From Ilyonectria destructans (taxonomy: Eukaryota; Ascomycota; Sordariomycetes; Hypocreales; Nectriaceae): a stretch of 64,000 bases of DNA. Position 1 is the first letter of the stretch, and each line of letters opens with the position of its first letter. The stretch covers positions 1,364,001 to 1,428,000 of the forward strand of contig JAHEWK010000003.1 of the NCBI GenBank assembly GCA_020740775.1, read 5' to 3'. Under the pieces are notes generated by a model, which saw only the letters and a list, made by a program, of their open reading frames with translations, was not told where the DNA came from and ran no database searches. The position numbers and the translations under genes are program-made. Shown here one piece after another: positions 33,928 to 45,698 of this stretch.

Positions 33928-35514
33928 ATGGCACAGGGGCTCCTCAGCGGCGGAGAAAAGCTCGACCTCCCCACAAGCTGGAGGAGTCGGCCTGCCCGCC
34001 ATCATGCAAGATCAGCGAAGTCAATCTGTGTGCCTCCGCGCAGAAGATCGGTCTTCTTGGCCTTCATCCTCATCGCCGTGTTTTTCTTCCTAAGGTCCGA
34101 CACCCTCCCCTTCGGCTTTGGGAGCGACAGACCCGACCGCCCCAGCCTCCAGTATGCGCGCGCCTGCGACAAGGCGGTAGACCACCTCCGCAAGCCCTCG
34201 TACGAGTTGACCAGAGAGGTTATTTACCAAAAGCGATGCATTCGCCCAGTCATTGACAGAAACGTCGATCGAACTCGCATGACCAACATCGGCCAGCCGC
34301 TTGTAGGCGAGGGACAGCTCATCCATCTGGATAAAACATGTGCCGGGTGGCAAGAACCGACCTGTGAGCCCATAAAGCTCAAGGTGCCTCCGGCGTATCC
34401 TGCCATGGATTACTCGCATATGATCTTCGGTGTCGCTACCAGCCTTGAGCGCTTGGTCGAGTCCATGTTCCAATTTGAGAGCTGGATGGCCTACTCTGGT
34501 GCTAGCTTGCTAGCAGTCATAATCGACGCCAAACCCAAACCCAACGCGAAGGAAGATGCCAAATTTGAGAAAGTGGCACGAGAGTTCCGCCAACACGGAA
34601 TTGATGTCACCCTGACCAGACCATGGAACACCTCCGTCACCCAAAACGAGCAACATTTCACAATTGTCCGCGACCTTCTCCGACACACCACCCCTGAAAC
34701 TAAATGGGCAGCCATTGTGGATGACGACACTTTCTTTCCGTCGCTCTACCCCTTGGGAGAGATCTTGGACAAGCACGACCACACAGTTCCGGCATACTTG
34801 GGCGGGCTGTCCGATAACTATGACGCAGTCAAGCATCATGGTTTCATGGCCTTTGGAGGCGCTGGCGTCTTCTTGAGTATTGGCCTTCTACGGGAACTAG
34901 ATCCCCATATTGAAACTTGTTTAGGCGAAGAGCATGTGCCTCAGGGAGATGGCCTTCTCAAGGCTTGCATCTACGGCAAGACGAAGACGGAGCTTACCGT
35001 TATCCAGGGACTCCACCAACTGGACATGGGCCCTGATTTGAGCGGCCTTTATGAGTCGGGGACACTTCCCATAAGCCTTCATCACTGGAAATCTTGGCAC
35101 CACGCCCCGGTCGATGAGATGGTCAAGATTTCCGAGTTTTGTGGGAGCTGCTTCCTGCAGCGATTTAGATTCGGAGCGGACACGATCCTCTCGAACGGTT
35201 TCAGCATTGCCAGGTATCCAGAGGGGACCAATAGTGTCAATTTGACCCAGATGGAGGGCACATTCGACGGATACCCGGGATTTGAGTGGAGTCTGGGACC
35301 AATGCGCGAGCCCCTAGATCGCTTCCACAAGAAGAGCTACCGGCTCATCGAGTCGGAGAAGGTGGGGAGGAATCTACGACAAATATTTGTCCACCGGGTG
35401 GAAGACGACCTACCCAGCCGGCGTGAGATTGAGGCAGCGGGCGGGGCAAAGATCCCCCATCCGAAGATCTCAAAAATGAGAGACGAGGTTGTGGAGCTGT
35501 GGTGGGAGTGGTGA
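33928..35514 (+). CDS. Type II membrane glycosyltransferase, GT31/DUF604-like
   Basis: Single exon, 528 aa from the ATG at 33928. A basic cytosolic tail of about 40 residues precedes one membrane anchor (SVFLAFILIAVFFFL, about 41-55), a type II Golgi topology. The luminal part holds FGVATSLERLVESMFQFESW and then AAIVDDDTFFPSLYPL, where Asp265-267 form the DDD metal/nucleotide-sugar site of Fringe-like GT31 enzymes. FMAFGGAGVFLSIGLL and the acceptor-side EEHVPQGDGLLKACI complete the fold signatures. Several cysteines would be disulphide-bonded in the lumen. The donor sugar and acceptor cannot be inferred. It is flanked by unrelated genes and has a long pyrimidine-rich leader. Confidence 0.88.
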   Translation: MAQGLLSGGEKLDLPTSWRSRPARHHARSAKSICVPPRRRSVFLAFILIAVFFFLRSDTLPFGFGSDRPDRPSLQYARACDKAVDHLRKPSYELTREVIYQKRCIRPVIDRNVDRTRMTNIGQPLVGEGQLIHLDKTCAGWQEPTCEPIKLKVPPAYPAMDYSHMIFGVATSLERLVESMFQFESWMAYSGASLLAVIIDAKPKPNAKEDAKFEKVAREFRQHGIDVTLTRPWNTSVTQNEQHFTIVRDLLRHTTPETKWAAIVDDDTFFPSLYPLGEILDKHDHTVPAYLGGLSDNYDAVKHHGFMAFGGAGVFLSIGLLRELDPHIETCLGEEHVPQGDGLLKACIYGKTKTELTVIQGLHQLDMGPDLSGLYESGTLPISLHHWKSWHHAPVDEMVKISEFCGSCFLQRFRFGADTILSNGFSIARYPEGTNSVNLTQMEGTFDGYPGFEWSLGPMREPLDRFHKKSYRLIESEKVGRNLRQIFVHRVEDDLPSRREIEAAGGAKIPHPKISKMRDEVVELWWEW

Positions 35515-35940
35515 GCGAGTGACATCTCGCATCACACGCCTCGCATTTAGACAATACATACGACAGATGATAACTGCCATGTGGGACTGGCCTAGATGGA
35601 CCGCCTGCAACGGCTAGATAATGCTAATTAACGACTTACTTTCCCTATCTAAGCAAATTAAGCCAAAGGGTGTCAACCAGTGCCACTTAATTCGCCCACG
35701 CCCAACGCATGGCTTATCGTGTCAGTGGCGCCCTACGCGACATCGGGGAGGGGGAGGTGGACCTGGTCAATTGCCGCCACTGGGCCACTGCGAACAGTCA
35801 TCCATACGCATCTGGAAACAGTTATATTGGGCACTAGTACTTGACTGAAGTACGCCTTTGAACCTACTCGGTCCTGAATACTCATTCTCTTTACATCATT
35901 ATCATCAGGTCCGAAGCATCTTGGCAGGATTTACAGCAAT
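35515..35940. other. Intergenic spacer
   Basis: A 426-bp interval with no gene; it contains the promoter of the DUF3445 gene. A purine-rich GGGGAGGGGGAGGTGG tract lies near 35745-35761. Confidence 0.5.
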
Positions 35941-37253
35941 ATGCAATCTTTTATTAAGCTTACTACACTCCCAGCCGTCATCGTCTTGGCCATCTGGGCT
36001 GTCACCAGCATCGTCAGTATCCTCCATAAGTCATCTTAGAGTCCAATCTAACCGCAACATCAGGCCAAAAGATGGATGCAGTCGCGCAAACACCAGGTGC
36101 AGCCGAGAGAGGCCGCAAAGCTACCAGAGAAGTCTTTGCCAATCGAGCCGCTTCGTGAGTTTGACTGGAAGACTGCCCAGCGGCGACAGTTGCGGCCCTT
36201 CAAGCCCACTTATCACATCACCATGGGTGAGTACTCGGTGATTCTGAGAATGTGGCCGGGCCATGGCTGACAAGAATCCCACATAGCCATCCAGGCGGAT
36301 ACCCCATCGGAGCTCATCACCATCGATCAAGACTACCTCGACCGTGTGACCCTTCGCCGCGACCTCATTGCCAACCACGGCAACAAAGTACACGGGTGTG
36401 TGCCTGGCGGCGAAGCCGCTGTTCAAGAGCTCTACACCTATCTTCTCACCGAGCACCTCCCCATCCGCTTCCCATCTCTCTTCAAGCTCTCCTCCGACAA
36501 GTCGTTATTCACCAACGCCGTCACCGGTAAGACCTTCCCGACGGTTCCGACTGGCGATGCGGATGCCGCCCTGCGCCTCATCGGCGAGACGATCGAAGAG
36601 GACGTCTTCCTGCTGCAGCCGTCGCCCGAGGGCCACCGCTCTGTCGCGTTCATGTGCTGCTTCCCCTCTGGCTTCGACCCGTCGTCCAAGCTGGGCAGGA
36701 CTTTGATTGAGATCCACTCCCCGGTGCCGGCTTATGAGAAGATTGGAGCCAGTATGGAGCGGTTCTTCGGCAAGCTGGAGGTGGGCAAGAGTGTTAAGCG
36801 CACGAACGTGAGTTATCCATATCCTATTCGTGACTGCGGCGATGCTGACCGTCTTGGGTGCAGTGGTCGGTGCAAACTCACACTGAGCTGTTCGACAGCA
36901 GCGCGAACCACATTACGGGCGACGACCAGTACGAGGCCGACGAAAAGGTCGACATCACAAAGGTGTGCCTTTTCCTCATGAAAACGTCTTCTTAGCTGGC
37001 ATACTAATTCTCATCGTCCCAGACCTTCCTGCGCATCGAGCTCCAGACACTGACCCGCCTCCCCAAATCCCAAGCCGTCCTCTTTTCCTTCAAGACGTAC
37101 CTCTACCCGGTCCAACAGATCAAAGACGAGGGCCTCGGTGTCGCATTTGCAGACGCAATAGAGGGCCTCCAGAAGGGCAATGCGCCAGGTATGTGGACGT
37201 ACAAGAGCGCTGTGCGGTGGGGGAAGAGCGTCTGCGAGTATCTACGGTCTTGA
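35941..37253 (+). CDS. DUF3445 protein, haem-dependent oxidative N-demethylase-like
   Basis: Five exons, 35941-36012, 36064-36226, 36287-36807, 36864-36962 and 37023-37253, give 361 aa. The N-terminus has one membrane anchor (about residues 9-24), then a basic linker and the DUF3445 fold. Family marks: LRPFKPTYHITM at the domain start, IDQDYLDRVTLRRDLI, the FMCCFPSGFDPSSKLG segment, IHSPVPAYEKIGASMERFF, and the RTNWSVQTHTELF stretch restored by intron 3. DUF3445 includes the catalytic alpha subunit of bacterial haem-dependent dimethylamine demethylase, where a PAS-like fold binds haem; the fungal proteins are mostly uncharacterised. The membrane anchor and lack of the other bacterial subunits nearby make its chemistry uncertain. 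Confidence 0.85.
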
Positions 37254-39249
37254 TGGGTGGACTGCATGGAGCGGATCGGAGGGCCGGCCGGTGGAGAGGC
37301 AGTTCACTTCCCTAGATTATTACGTACATTTGCATCAAAGTCTAGCCAGTTGATTTGTGGTCGTGAATAAATTACGAGAGATTTGGAAGGAAATGGACTC
37401 ACCCCACAAACACATGAAGTCACTCGCCCATGATGCAATCTCCACAAATCTCTAAATCTTGACTCCGTGCCCGGACCCTCGTATCATGACGATGAAGTAC
37501 AAGTTATCCCATTATAAAGCCCCGCTCTACCCGGTCCGGCATCATGACCGACACCGGCCAAGGTACAATCGCCATCTTCTCGGGCTATTTGAGCCGCGAG
37601 ACGATAATGCAAGTTATGATAAGGGTCTCAAATGGAAGGTGCAGTGAGAACCTCGATCCAGCTGACCATGCATCGACTATTCTACCCCGCATGGTTACTT
37701 CAGGCTCCGGTAGTGGGCGTTCGGGTCCCGGTGGCGTGGTGCGGAGGCTCTGGGCGGTGCTCTCAATCAACCTTCCGCATTAGGAAAGTGAAGCTTAAAC
37801 TGCGGCGGTACGCCACGGTTAAGATATGCATCGTGTGCATGACCAGCGGCGAGTGGGTTCCACGACAGATCTGACGACCAAGGTGAATTGGAGATCGGTT
37901 GGTTATGTCTCTCGGACCTGTGATCCTAATAAGCTGCACTTTGTGATGGCGATGACAAAGATACAAGTGGTAAAGATCGTGGTACTAAGTACCGCCAAGC
38001 GAGAGTTGGGTTTCCACGTAATCGCGAACCAAAATCACCATGCCCTTCCGGCATGCGACAACGCGATTCAGATATCAGTTCATGAAGCATACGCAATTTA
38101 TTCTCTCGCGGGGCTCTTGCTCAACGTCCCATCCTACCCTTCCTGTCCGCCCACCTGAGTGTCGGCCTGTCCCACCAGCCTACCCTTCGTCGCTCCCAGT
38201 GACAAGAAAGGATACGAGCCAGGAATATTATAATCCGAGATATAAATTCTTCAATATTGAAGTTAACTGGTTCGCGTTGCGTGAGACCGGGGGGCTTCCA
38301 TTGGTGCCCTTAGCTTTTAGTTTTCTGTCTACACAGCCAGGGTGTGTCTTGGCTTGTCCAGCGCATCTACATTAGGGAGGACAGTGTCTCAATAGTAAAC
38401 GCGAGGGTTATTTTTGCTTTATATGCCTTTACTCCCACTGGAGTACTCTGGTTCCCACACATCTCAGCGCCCGATGCTTGTCCGATCAAGTCCGCTCAGG
38501 ACCGCATTCCTGTCGAAGCTTCCAAATCGCAACCCAACACCTTGCACTGTAGCCTGCTTCCACTGAGATCTCCCTTCGACAGCTTTCCTCTGGGAGGTCG
38601 CCATTTCTTATTGATAGAAAAGCACAATGACACCGGCTTCGATCGTGTAAGATCAATGATTGCGCCTCAAGAGTCAGCCGAGTGAATCCTGTCCCAAAGG
38701 AGTTTTCGGAGTTGTCCCGGAACTTCCAAATGGAGACAGCGACGATGGCTTGATTGGCCTATCCGGGGTGCTTCAGATCGTGCTGACGTTCGTACAACTG
38801 CATTAGGGACGAGAGACTCGGGCATAAAGATGCTCAGCCATGTTGGTACCTGATAAGCATACCTTGGAATATCGGAAATGCATTTACTTTCTAGAGTCGC
38901 GATCGCCATGCATTTCCTTCAGGACGGCCTCTCAATGACGGATGGTTCATTTCCACCACCCGCCATCGTATTTTGCGAATGAGACTGCAGTATTTTTATA
39001 TCACCAAGTTGTGGTATCTTCGACTGCATTATCTTACTGGAGTACCTGGCCAGGTATTGTAAATTTTTGAGGTCTGACTTGATCAGTTTATGACGTCGAT
39101 GTATCTCAACACGTGGCTGACAAATTTCACTTGACCCACCAAGCCATCGCAAACCCGACCTCGACATCCATTACCAACTTCAACAACATTGTCCATGAAC
39201 AAAAGTGCTCCTAATATCATTTCGTCGTGCGACTCATCTCCCCCCCGCC
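37254..39249. other. Gene-free stretch, 2.0 kb
   Basis: Open frames here (up to about 115 codons) carry no domain, overlap each other, and lack intron signals linking them. No repeat or transposon was recognised. The final 200 bp is the leader of the regulator at 39250. Confidence 0.45.
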
Positions 39250-41395
39250 ATGTTTACAACATTTGGCATCAATACCCCCTCCTCCAGCTCCAGCGAAAAG
39301 ACGCCGCCCCCTCCTCAGCCGCAGCGAGCAAAGCGGGCCCAGGTCTCTCGCGCGTGCGACTGGTGTCGGCTCACGAGGGTCAAGTGTGACTCAGTCCGGC
39401 CATGTCGCAACTGCAAAGACGCAAATCGGGAGTGTGTAAATTCTGGACGGGATGACTTTAAGAGCGTCGCGGCTGCCACAAAGTATGACCCGGGCGTTTC
39501 CGGTTGAATGTGAGTCCTGAGGCTAACGTAAACTGCGTAGGGAGGTACAAAAGCTGCGGGCTCAAGTACAGGAGCTCGAATCAAAGTTACTGGCTTCATC
39601 TTCATCTAGCGACGGAGATCCGCGGAAGCGTGCTGGGCGTGTAAAATGGAAAGGCATTGTAATCAACGGGGTTCAGTATGGTCCCTCCTCACTTTCATAC
39701 TTCGTCCATCGACTTGCCGCCTTTACCAAGATGGACCTCGCGCCTGCGCCAAATACAAATGGTCTCATCACTCCTCCATGGGACGCAATAACAAACTCTA
39801 GCCGATTGCAGCGACAGCAACAGGACGTATTACTCGATCTTTATTGGCAAGGATACCATGCCATCTATCCAGTCCTTGACGAAGCTCGTTTCCGAAAACA
39901 CTACAATTCCCTGTGGGAGAGTCCTGCACTTAGAAAGAACTGTCCGTTGGTGGACAGTGTCCTTGCTCTTTGTATCCACTTTGGGTCGACGTACATGTCG
40001 TATGGGAGTTGTAACGCGGACATCCCGAAGATCCCAGGAAGAGAGTTCTATCTCCGAGCACAGGGCTACCTCAGCCAAAACCTGGAGGTCCAATCGTTGA
40101 TGACTGCTCAGTGTTACTTCCTTAACGCCATCTACCTTCTGGCGACTTGTCAAGCCAATTCGGCACATGCCATGGTGGGAACTGCGATCCAAGTTGCCCA
40201 GTCGCTTGGTCTGCAGCACGAAGCAGTCAGCGGTGAGCCAATTGAGGGATCGGGTCTAGATGAATCGGGAAAACAATTATGGCATTGCCTGGTCATGTTG
40301 GACATCCAGCTCTCCCTCCACCTGGGTCGCCCATTCGCCATCCGGGACCTACAACCCGAAGACCGAGGACCAGATCCAGACCAACGCGCTGAGGCCGTCG
40401 GTCCAGCATTTGCCCTTGGCTCCGACTTCGGCATCAATTGGTTGGGCTTCCAGCATGAGCGGCGCCGCTTGTTTGAGCTGGTCCGCGAAATCCACGAAGA
40501 GTTTTACGCCGTGTGTGAGGGTGTCCTGGGCAAAATTGACGCGCCCGACTTCTACCAGCACCCTGCTTCTCGCGAACAGTGCGCCCAATTCCTCTTCGAG
40601 CAATTGAAGAAACTGAAAAAATGGGCTCAAGAGCTGCCTGACGGCCTCAAGACACGACGACAAAACGGGATACCAATGTCGATTGACCGCTCACCTTTGA
40701 ACCTGTGTCATAGCGACCCTCTCTGGCTGCAGCGACAGCGCCTCGTTCTAGAACTCGAGTATCATAACTTTTCCATCATCCTACGCCGGCCGTTCATCTC
40801 CTTCTTGCCTACCCCAGCACTGGGAACCCTCTCCAGCGACAATCATTGCCTCATGGTTGGTAACTCTGCCCTTACGATCACGAACATACTACACCAAGTG
40901 ATGAAGGACACAGATATTCTCACCGGATGGTATCAGGTGCCTGATTGGCAGCACAATGCAGTGTTCGGGTTGGCGGGTTTCGCATGTGGATATCCCATTT
41001 GTCCGCTATCACCTTCGTTGCGGAGGACGATCCCAACAGCCGCGGTAGTATTCAACTTAGTAGGAGCCACAGACAAGGCGGATTTGGCAAACAAATTGAG
41101 AGACAGGTCTTTTCAGATTCTGAAAGATTTTGGCGAACGGATTGGAATCACAAATCTCATTACGACACCCTCACCAAGAGGGAGTGGGGATTCCATGAGC
41201 ACGAATGTTCAATCTCCCGTCAACACAGTCCTTTCCATGATGGAAATTGGCGACAGGACCGTTCCTAACACTAGTGAATTTAGTGGCATCGACACGGAAA
41301 ACTTATGGATGACAGATTTTCCAACCACGTCGTTGCTATGGGGTGATTTAATGAAGGACCTGGGAACGGAACTGATGCCGCCTATCGTCGAGTAA
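39250..41395 (+). CDS. Zn(II)2Cys6 transcription factor, XlnR/AmyR-like architecture
   Basis: Two exons, 39250-39482 and 39541-41395, give 695 aa. A Ser/Pro-rich leader precedes the zinc cluster C36-x2-C39-x6-C46-x5-C52-x2-C55-x6-C62 (RACDWCRLTRVKCD). The intron joins AAATK to EVQKLRAQVQELESKL, a short dimerisation coiled coil right after the cluster. The fungal-specific transcription factor domain follows from about residue 160 (LYWQGYHAIYPVLDEARFR) through the QLWHCLVMLDIQLSLHLGRPF segment. The C-terminal 120 residues are Ser/Thr-rich with acidic patches, suitable for activation. Related proteins control polysaccharide use, but many of this architecture have other targets, and no carbohydrate gene lies beside it. 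Confidence 0.92.
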
Positions 41396-41580
41396 AAAAT
41401 AGCACTTGAGTACCATCAGGAGTGAAGGAGTTTATTTTTGAGCTCCCTGCATTATGTCTTTCAATCAAGGCCAAAATAATACTTACTTTGAACCGGAATC
41501 CTCTATACACTGTTCGCTGTCATCTCGAAGAAAACCACGCCTCGCCGCATCGTTCACGTCATAAATCATCGATCGCACAT

Positions 41581-42648
41581 TTAGATATACGGCTTGACTT
41601 GGTCCTCCGACCACGCCCAGAACTTTTCCGCCATTCCTGAGCCGCCCTCCGACTCGGGAAGCGAGCCTGCCAGAATGTCGGAACGGATGGGCGAGAAGCG
41701 CCCCCACGGGACCACTAGAAGTACGTGTCAGCGAGAAAACATTACGACTGGGATTATTACTTACCCCATGTTCCTGTCTTCTCGATGGTGAGCTCTGGGG
41801 AAAAGGCTGCAAAAAGTTCTGTGTAGGCCCCGTTGATGGGCGGATAGCAGACCAATGCTCTTGCGCTGTAGAACAACCAGGACGAGGTGCGATCAAGCTC
41901 ACTGTGCAGGTTACCTGGGTTCAGAGGCTATACTGCGTTAGCGAACCAGCGACGGCATTGGATCTGGATGACATACTATGCTGATAATACCGTCCTGCTT
42001 GTACTTCCTCGCAAACTCAGTGGCGTGGTAGTAGTTCCCGGCTTTACTGACGCCGTACTTGAAGTAGATGTTTCGAGGCTTATTGTAATCCAGGTTGTCT
42101 AGCTCATAGCCTTGCTTGGGCGAGAGACCGTCAACTGCAGAGCTGGAGACCCAGACAACACGGACGGAATCTTTGGGCGCCGTTTTGGCTGTAGACTGGA
42201 GGAGGGGTGTGAGGAGTTTTGTGAAGAGAAAGGGTCCAACGCAGTTGGTGCCGAGCTGCAGCTCATAACCCTGCTTCGTCTTGGATCCCTCTGGAGGGGT
42301 CATAACGCCCGCATTGTTGAAAAGAATGTCAAGCTTGGTCTCTGCAGCGAGAAACTCCTGGGCCGAGCCGGAGATGGTGGTCAGGTCTGCGAGGTCCAGC
42401 TTCAGAAACTTCAGGGCACCACTGGACGAGGGGTGCTGCTGCTTGATGGCGTCAATGGCCGTGCGAGCCTTTTCCTCGGTGCGAGCGGCGATCCAGACGG
42501 TCGCATTCTTGCTGTAGAGGACCTGCGCAACCTCCTTGCCGACGCCTGTGTTTGCGCCAGTGACGAGACAGACGCGGCCAGAGAGATCTGGGACGTTGGC
42601 CTCGGTGAACGCGGGTTTGGCGGGGAAGGCCTGGCGAAGAGCGTCCAT
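41581..42648 (-). CDS. Short-chain dehydrogenase/reductase, retinol dehydrogenase-like
   Basis: NAD(P)(H)-dependent oxidoreductase. Three exons, 42648-41977, 41927-41765 and 41714-41581, give 322 aa. Visible: the Rossmann loop TGANTGVG, the following AARTEEKA which suits NADP(H), the NNAGV structural motif, the catalytic Ser region VVWVSSS, and YGVSKAG supplying the catalytic Tyr and Lys. Intron 1 joins QDGIISI to PLNPGNLHSELDR, the usual cofactor-proximal PG motif; intron 2 joins EKTGTW to VVPWGRF. The C-terminal KFWAWSEDQVKPYI ending is shared by many fungal members. The substrate cannot be inferred and neighbours give no pathway. Confidence 0.92.
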
Positions 42649-43894
42649 CTTGGATCAAGATTTGCAATGCCTGTTAGAGTGGAGGAGAGACGAAAAGTCA
42701 ATGAGCTTCAGTTGAGCGCGCAGATGAGGGGACTATCTTTGAGGACTGGTTTGGGTAGATTAGTGTCTAAATACGAAGGTTGGGACGGAGGAGACGGCAG
42801 CAATGGGCCTAGTATATCCACATAACCCGACCCCCCTGTGTGGCATAGAGTGTCTCCCGAACCACCACACACACACACATTAGGCCTAGAGGAAGAATTG
42901 AGATTGCACGATCTAGAACTCTACCAAAATGTATGGTAGGAATTGGCCTTTCTCAACATATACACCAGCTATTGACGATCGAGCAAGTTAATCGGGTGTG
43001 ATCATGTCCAAAGCGATCGGGTAAATTACTTGGGGGGTCAGTAGCTACTGTAGACTGGAAGCGCCAGAGATAAAGCAAGATTGTCAAGACTGAAAGAACC
43101 GGGGATGCTGTAAAGACCAGTAGACAGCAACCGCCATTTATGTTTGCCTACCCTGGTCACCTAGTGTGCCACGTTTCGTACATTGCGATCATGTTCAACA
43201 CACGGGGTTCAGATTATCTGATCTCATGGCCGCCCAAGGTTGGTGCGGGACATTCCGAGAGATTAACATGTATGGGACCGGCATGGATTGCCTACGCGGT
43301 GGCCACCAGTAGTAGATCTGTGACGTATTCATTGCCAAGTTAGCCTAGAGATTCTTTGGAGCCCTTGTAATTGATCCCCAGCTCTAGCACCGACTTAAAT
43401 AATGCAGCCAGTTCAACGAGCTTCAGACTGGCGGACTTGGGGACCTCGTAGTTCCAGCAAGGGTCTTGCAGAGCGCTAATGAAGACAGGTAGCCCACTAG
43501 GACCCCTAAGACCCCTAAGACTCGCACAAGACACCCCAAAAGTCCAGGCTTCAGAGCAACAGTCACATGGCCGAGACAGGCAGCTGCCGCACGCACTCGC
43601 AGGATATAGCAATAATATCACCGGAAAGGCCGGGTTTCGAAGTTGCGGGACGCTTACAAACTCTGCCGATGCCGACTGCGACTGCACTGAAAACGCCCGC
43701 GAATTGGTCTCGTGCAAACTCACGTGATTCGGGTCGGGGCATTAGCTGCGACCCAGGTGGGAGGGAGGTGGGAGACGGAAGGTGGGGGGACGGGCCATCC
43801 CACGCAATTGGTGATCTGGGATTGGGCGCGCCTTCCCCAATCAGGCCCAACGACCATGTCACCTTGTCTCCATGTCACCAGGCACGTTTGCATG

Positions 43895-43937
43895 TGCCAC
43901 ACTGATCAGCCACACCTGCCACACAGCTGCCACACTT
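43895..43937 (+). repeat. GCCACAC heptamer cluster
   Basis: GCCACAC occurs four times within 43 bp, separated by short variable spacers, with looser CCACAC copies just downstream to about 44010. It could be a protein-binding array or a decayed microsatellite. Confidence 0.5.
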
Positions 43938-44676
43938 CGCAGTGACTTCGCACCACACGGCCCACACAACGGACCACCCCTTGCCCGTGCCGATGCGGGC
44001 ACCAGCCACACAGGTAGCCAAACAAGACCCAGTTGAGCCACCTGGAGCCGCATCTGATGGCATGGCTTGACCGGCCGGTGAACCAACCAACAACTCCATC
44101 TTGCATCTCTTCACGCTCCACGCTCCACACGCGAGACCAAACGAGCTGTGCCTCGTTTTTGTTTGCGTCTGCAGCTCCTCCCCATCTCGCCGCTCGTCCG
44201 TCTCCCGCCCCGCCGCCATCGCTTTCGCCCTCGCTGTCGCTGCCCTTGTCGCGCGCTCTCTCGTGCTGCGTGCTGGCCCTGCCACCTCTGATGCGGCGGT
44301 TTGGCTGGCGCAATCGACCGACCGCGGGCACTGGGCAACCAACCATCGTCTTCCATCCTTAACCGCGTTTGTCTCCGTCCAACCCTCTGCGCAACAACTC
44401 CCGCGAACGACAACGCTCCAGGATATGCTCTGATCCCGGCGGCCAGGGCGCATTGCATTCTCTCCCGCGGGCGAGCCTCCGTTTGTTTTCCGTCCGCCTC
44501 CGTCCGCCAAACAGAGCTGCCCTCAGCCTTGCCGCCTCGTCCGTTTGTCGTCTGCTTGTTTGCGCCCTCCCGCGAAACCACAACCACGCCTGCGCCCGCA
44601 TTGTCTGCGCTTCTGCCTCCGGCATCATCTTGTGCAACCTTGACCAGCATCCTCGCATCAGCTTCGCCCTGCAACC

Positions 44677-44700
44677 ATGAGCACCCCGTGTACGGACTGA
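44677..44700 (+). promoter_or_regulatory. Upstream ORF (7 codons) in leader of DEK_C-SWIB gene
   Basis: ATG at 44677 in a good context (AACCATGAG) opens a 7-codon frame ending in TGA at 44698-44700, 23 bp before the main ATG. A short uORF this close would allow reinitiation or damp translation. Whether the transcript includes it is inference. Confidence 0.5.
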
Positions 44701-44723
44701 ACGCTGCCCACCCCCTCCACGTC

Positions 44724-45698
44724 ATGTTTACTAACAGAACCCCCCCGGCAGTGACCTCCGAGGAGCGGAACCGCTACACCGCCATCATCGACGGTATCCT
44801 TGAGACTGCCGACCTCGAAACCATCTCGCGGAAGAAGATCCGTCAGGGGTTGGAGGCTGAATTGGGTGGCAAAGACTTGACCGATCAGAAGGTGAGGAAA
44901 CGAAACACAGCTACAGCCAAGCTTCCCACTATGGCCGCTGCCCGTACCGTCTCCAAATCCGCCTCCGGATGCTAACCCACCGCTCTAGGACGCCATCAAG
45001 AAGCTCATCGAGGGTCGCTTCGACGCCGTCTCAGGTGCCTCCCCTCCCGACCCCGCGCCGACCAAACGCTCCGCCAGCCGCGCCACGTCCGACGCCGGCG
45101 AAACCGACCCTGACGCCTCCCCCGAACCCGCGAGAAAGAAGGCCAAGCGCTCGTCGTCGGTCGAAGATGCAGATGCCCGTCTAGCTGCCCAGCTCCAGGC
45201 CCAGGAGAACAGCCTGGCTCGCAGCCGCAAGACCCGTGGCGGTAGTGACAAGGCCAAGGCGCCCAGGAAGCCAAAGGCGAAGGCAGCGCCACGCAAGAAG
45301 AGTGCCAAGAAGGTCGGCGCTGACGATGACAGCGATGTGGGGTCGGGTGATGGTGCGGTCAAGAAGAGGAAAGCTGGTGGCGGCTTCATGAAGCCTTTCA
45401 ACCTGAGCCCTGCCTTGTCGGAGCTTTGTGGTGAAACACAGGTATGTACATGTTTTTCATCAAGCACCATGTCGGTCCATCCTGTATTCCTGGCTAACGC
45501 GTCTCTTTCCAGCTTTCTCGCCCCCAGGTGGTCAAGAAGCTATGGGAACACATCAAGGCAAACGAACTGCAGGATCCTAAGGACAAGCGCCAGATCTTAT
45601 GTGACGAGAAGATGCAGGCCGTTTTTAAGCAGGCCAAGGTCGACATGTTCCGGATGAACAAGGATATTGGAAACCACTTGTACCCGGTCGAGGAATAA
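44724..45698 (+). CDS. DEK_C and SWIB/MDM2-domain chromatin protein (Tri1/Uaf30-like)
   Basis: Three exons, 44724-44891, 44989-45441 and 45513-45698, give 268 aa. The N-terminal 60 residues form a DEK_C-type helical domain (RYTAIIDGILETADLETISR, then KKIRQGLEAELG). A central lysine/alanine-rich linker with nuclear localisation sequences (ARKKAKR, PRKPKAKAAPRKKSAKK) and acidic patches follows. The C-terminal 80 residues are a SWIB/MDM2 domain (FNLSPALSELCGETQLSRPQ, VVKKLWEHIKANELQDP, MFRMNKDIGNHLYPVEE). Fungal homologues include Tri1 and the Pol I upstream activating factor subunit Uaf30, so a nuclear role in transcription or rDNA chromatin is likely. The ATG at 44724 is the first in frame after the pyrimidine-rich leader. 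Confidence 0.93.

Larger units (their letters stand above)
42649..44723. other. Gene-free stretch with repeats and long pyrimidine-rich leader
   Basis: About 2.1 kb. It contains a short CA microsatellite (about 42865-42880), a cluster of GCCACAC heptamers (about 43895-43937), and from about 44100 a strongly C/T-rich strand leading into the DEK_C-SWIB gene. Composition keeps long frames open on the opposite strand (43875-44510 and 44111-44725), which I reject as genes. Confidence 0.5.

Noticed and set aside
33403..34256. Plus-strand open frames of 149 and 133 codons before and over the glycosyltransferase start
   Set aside because: Pyrimidine-rich leader and out-of-frame overlap with the conserved 33928 gene; no recognisable motif.
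43875..44725. Long minus-strand open frames (211 and 204 codons)
   Set aside because: They lie antisense to a C/T-rich leader; composition alone removes stops. The predicted proteins are low-complexity Arg/Gly/Ala with no domain.
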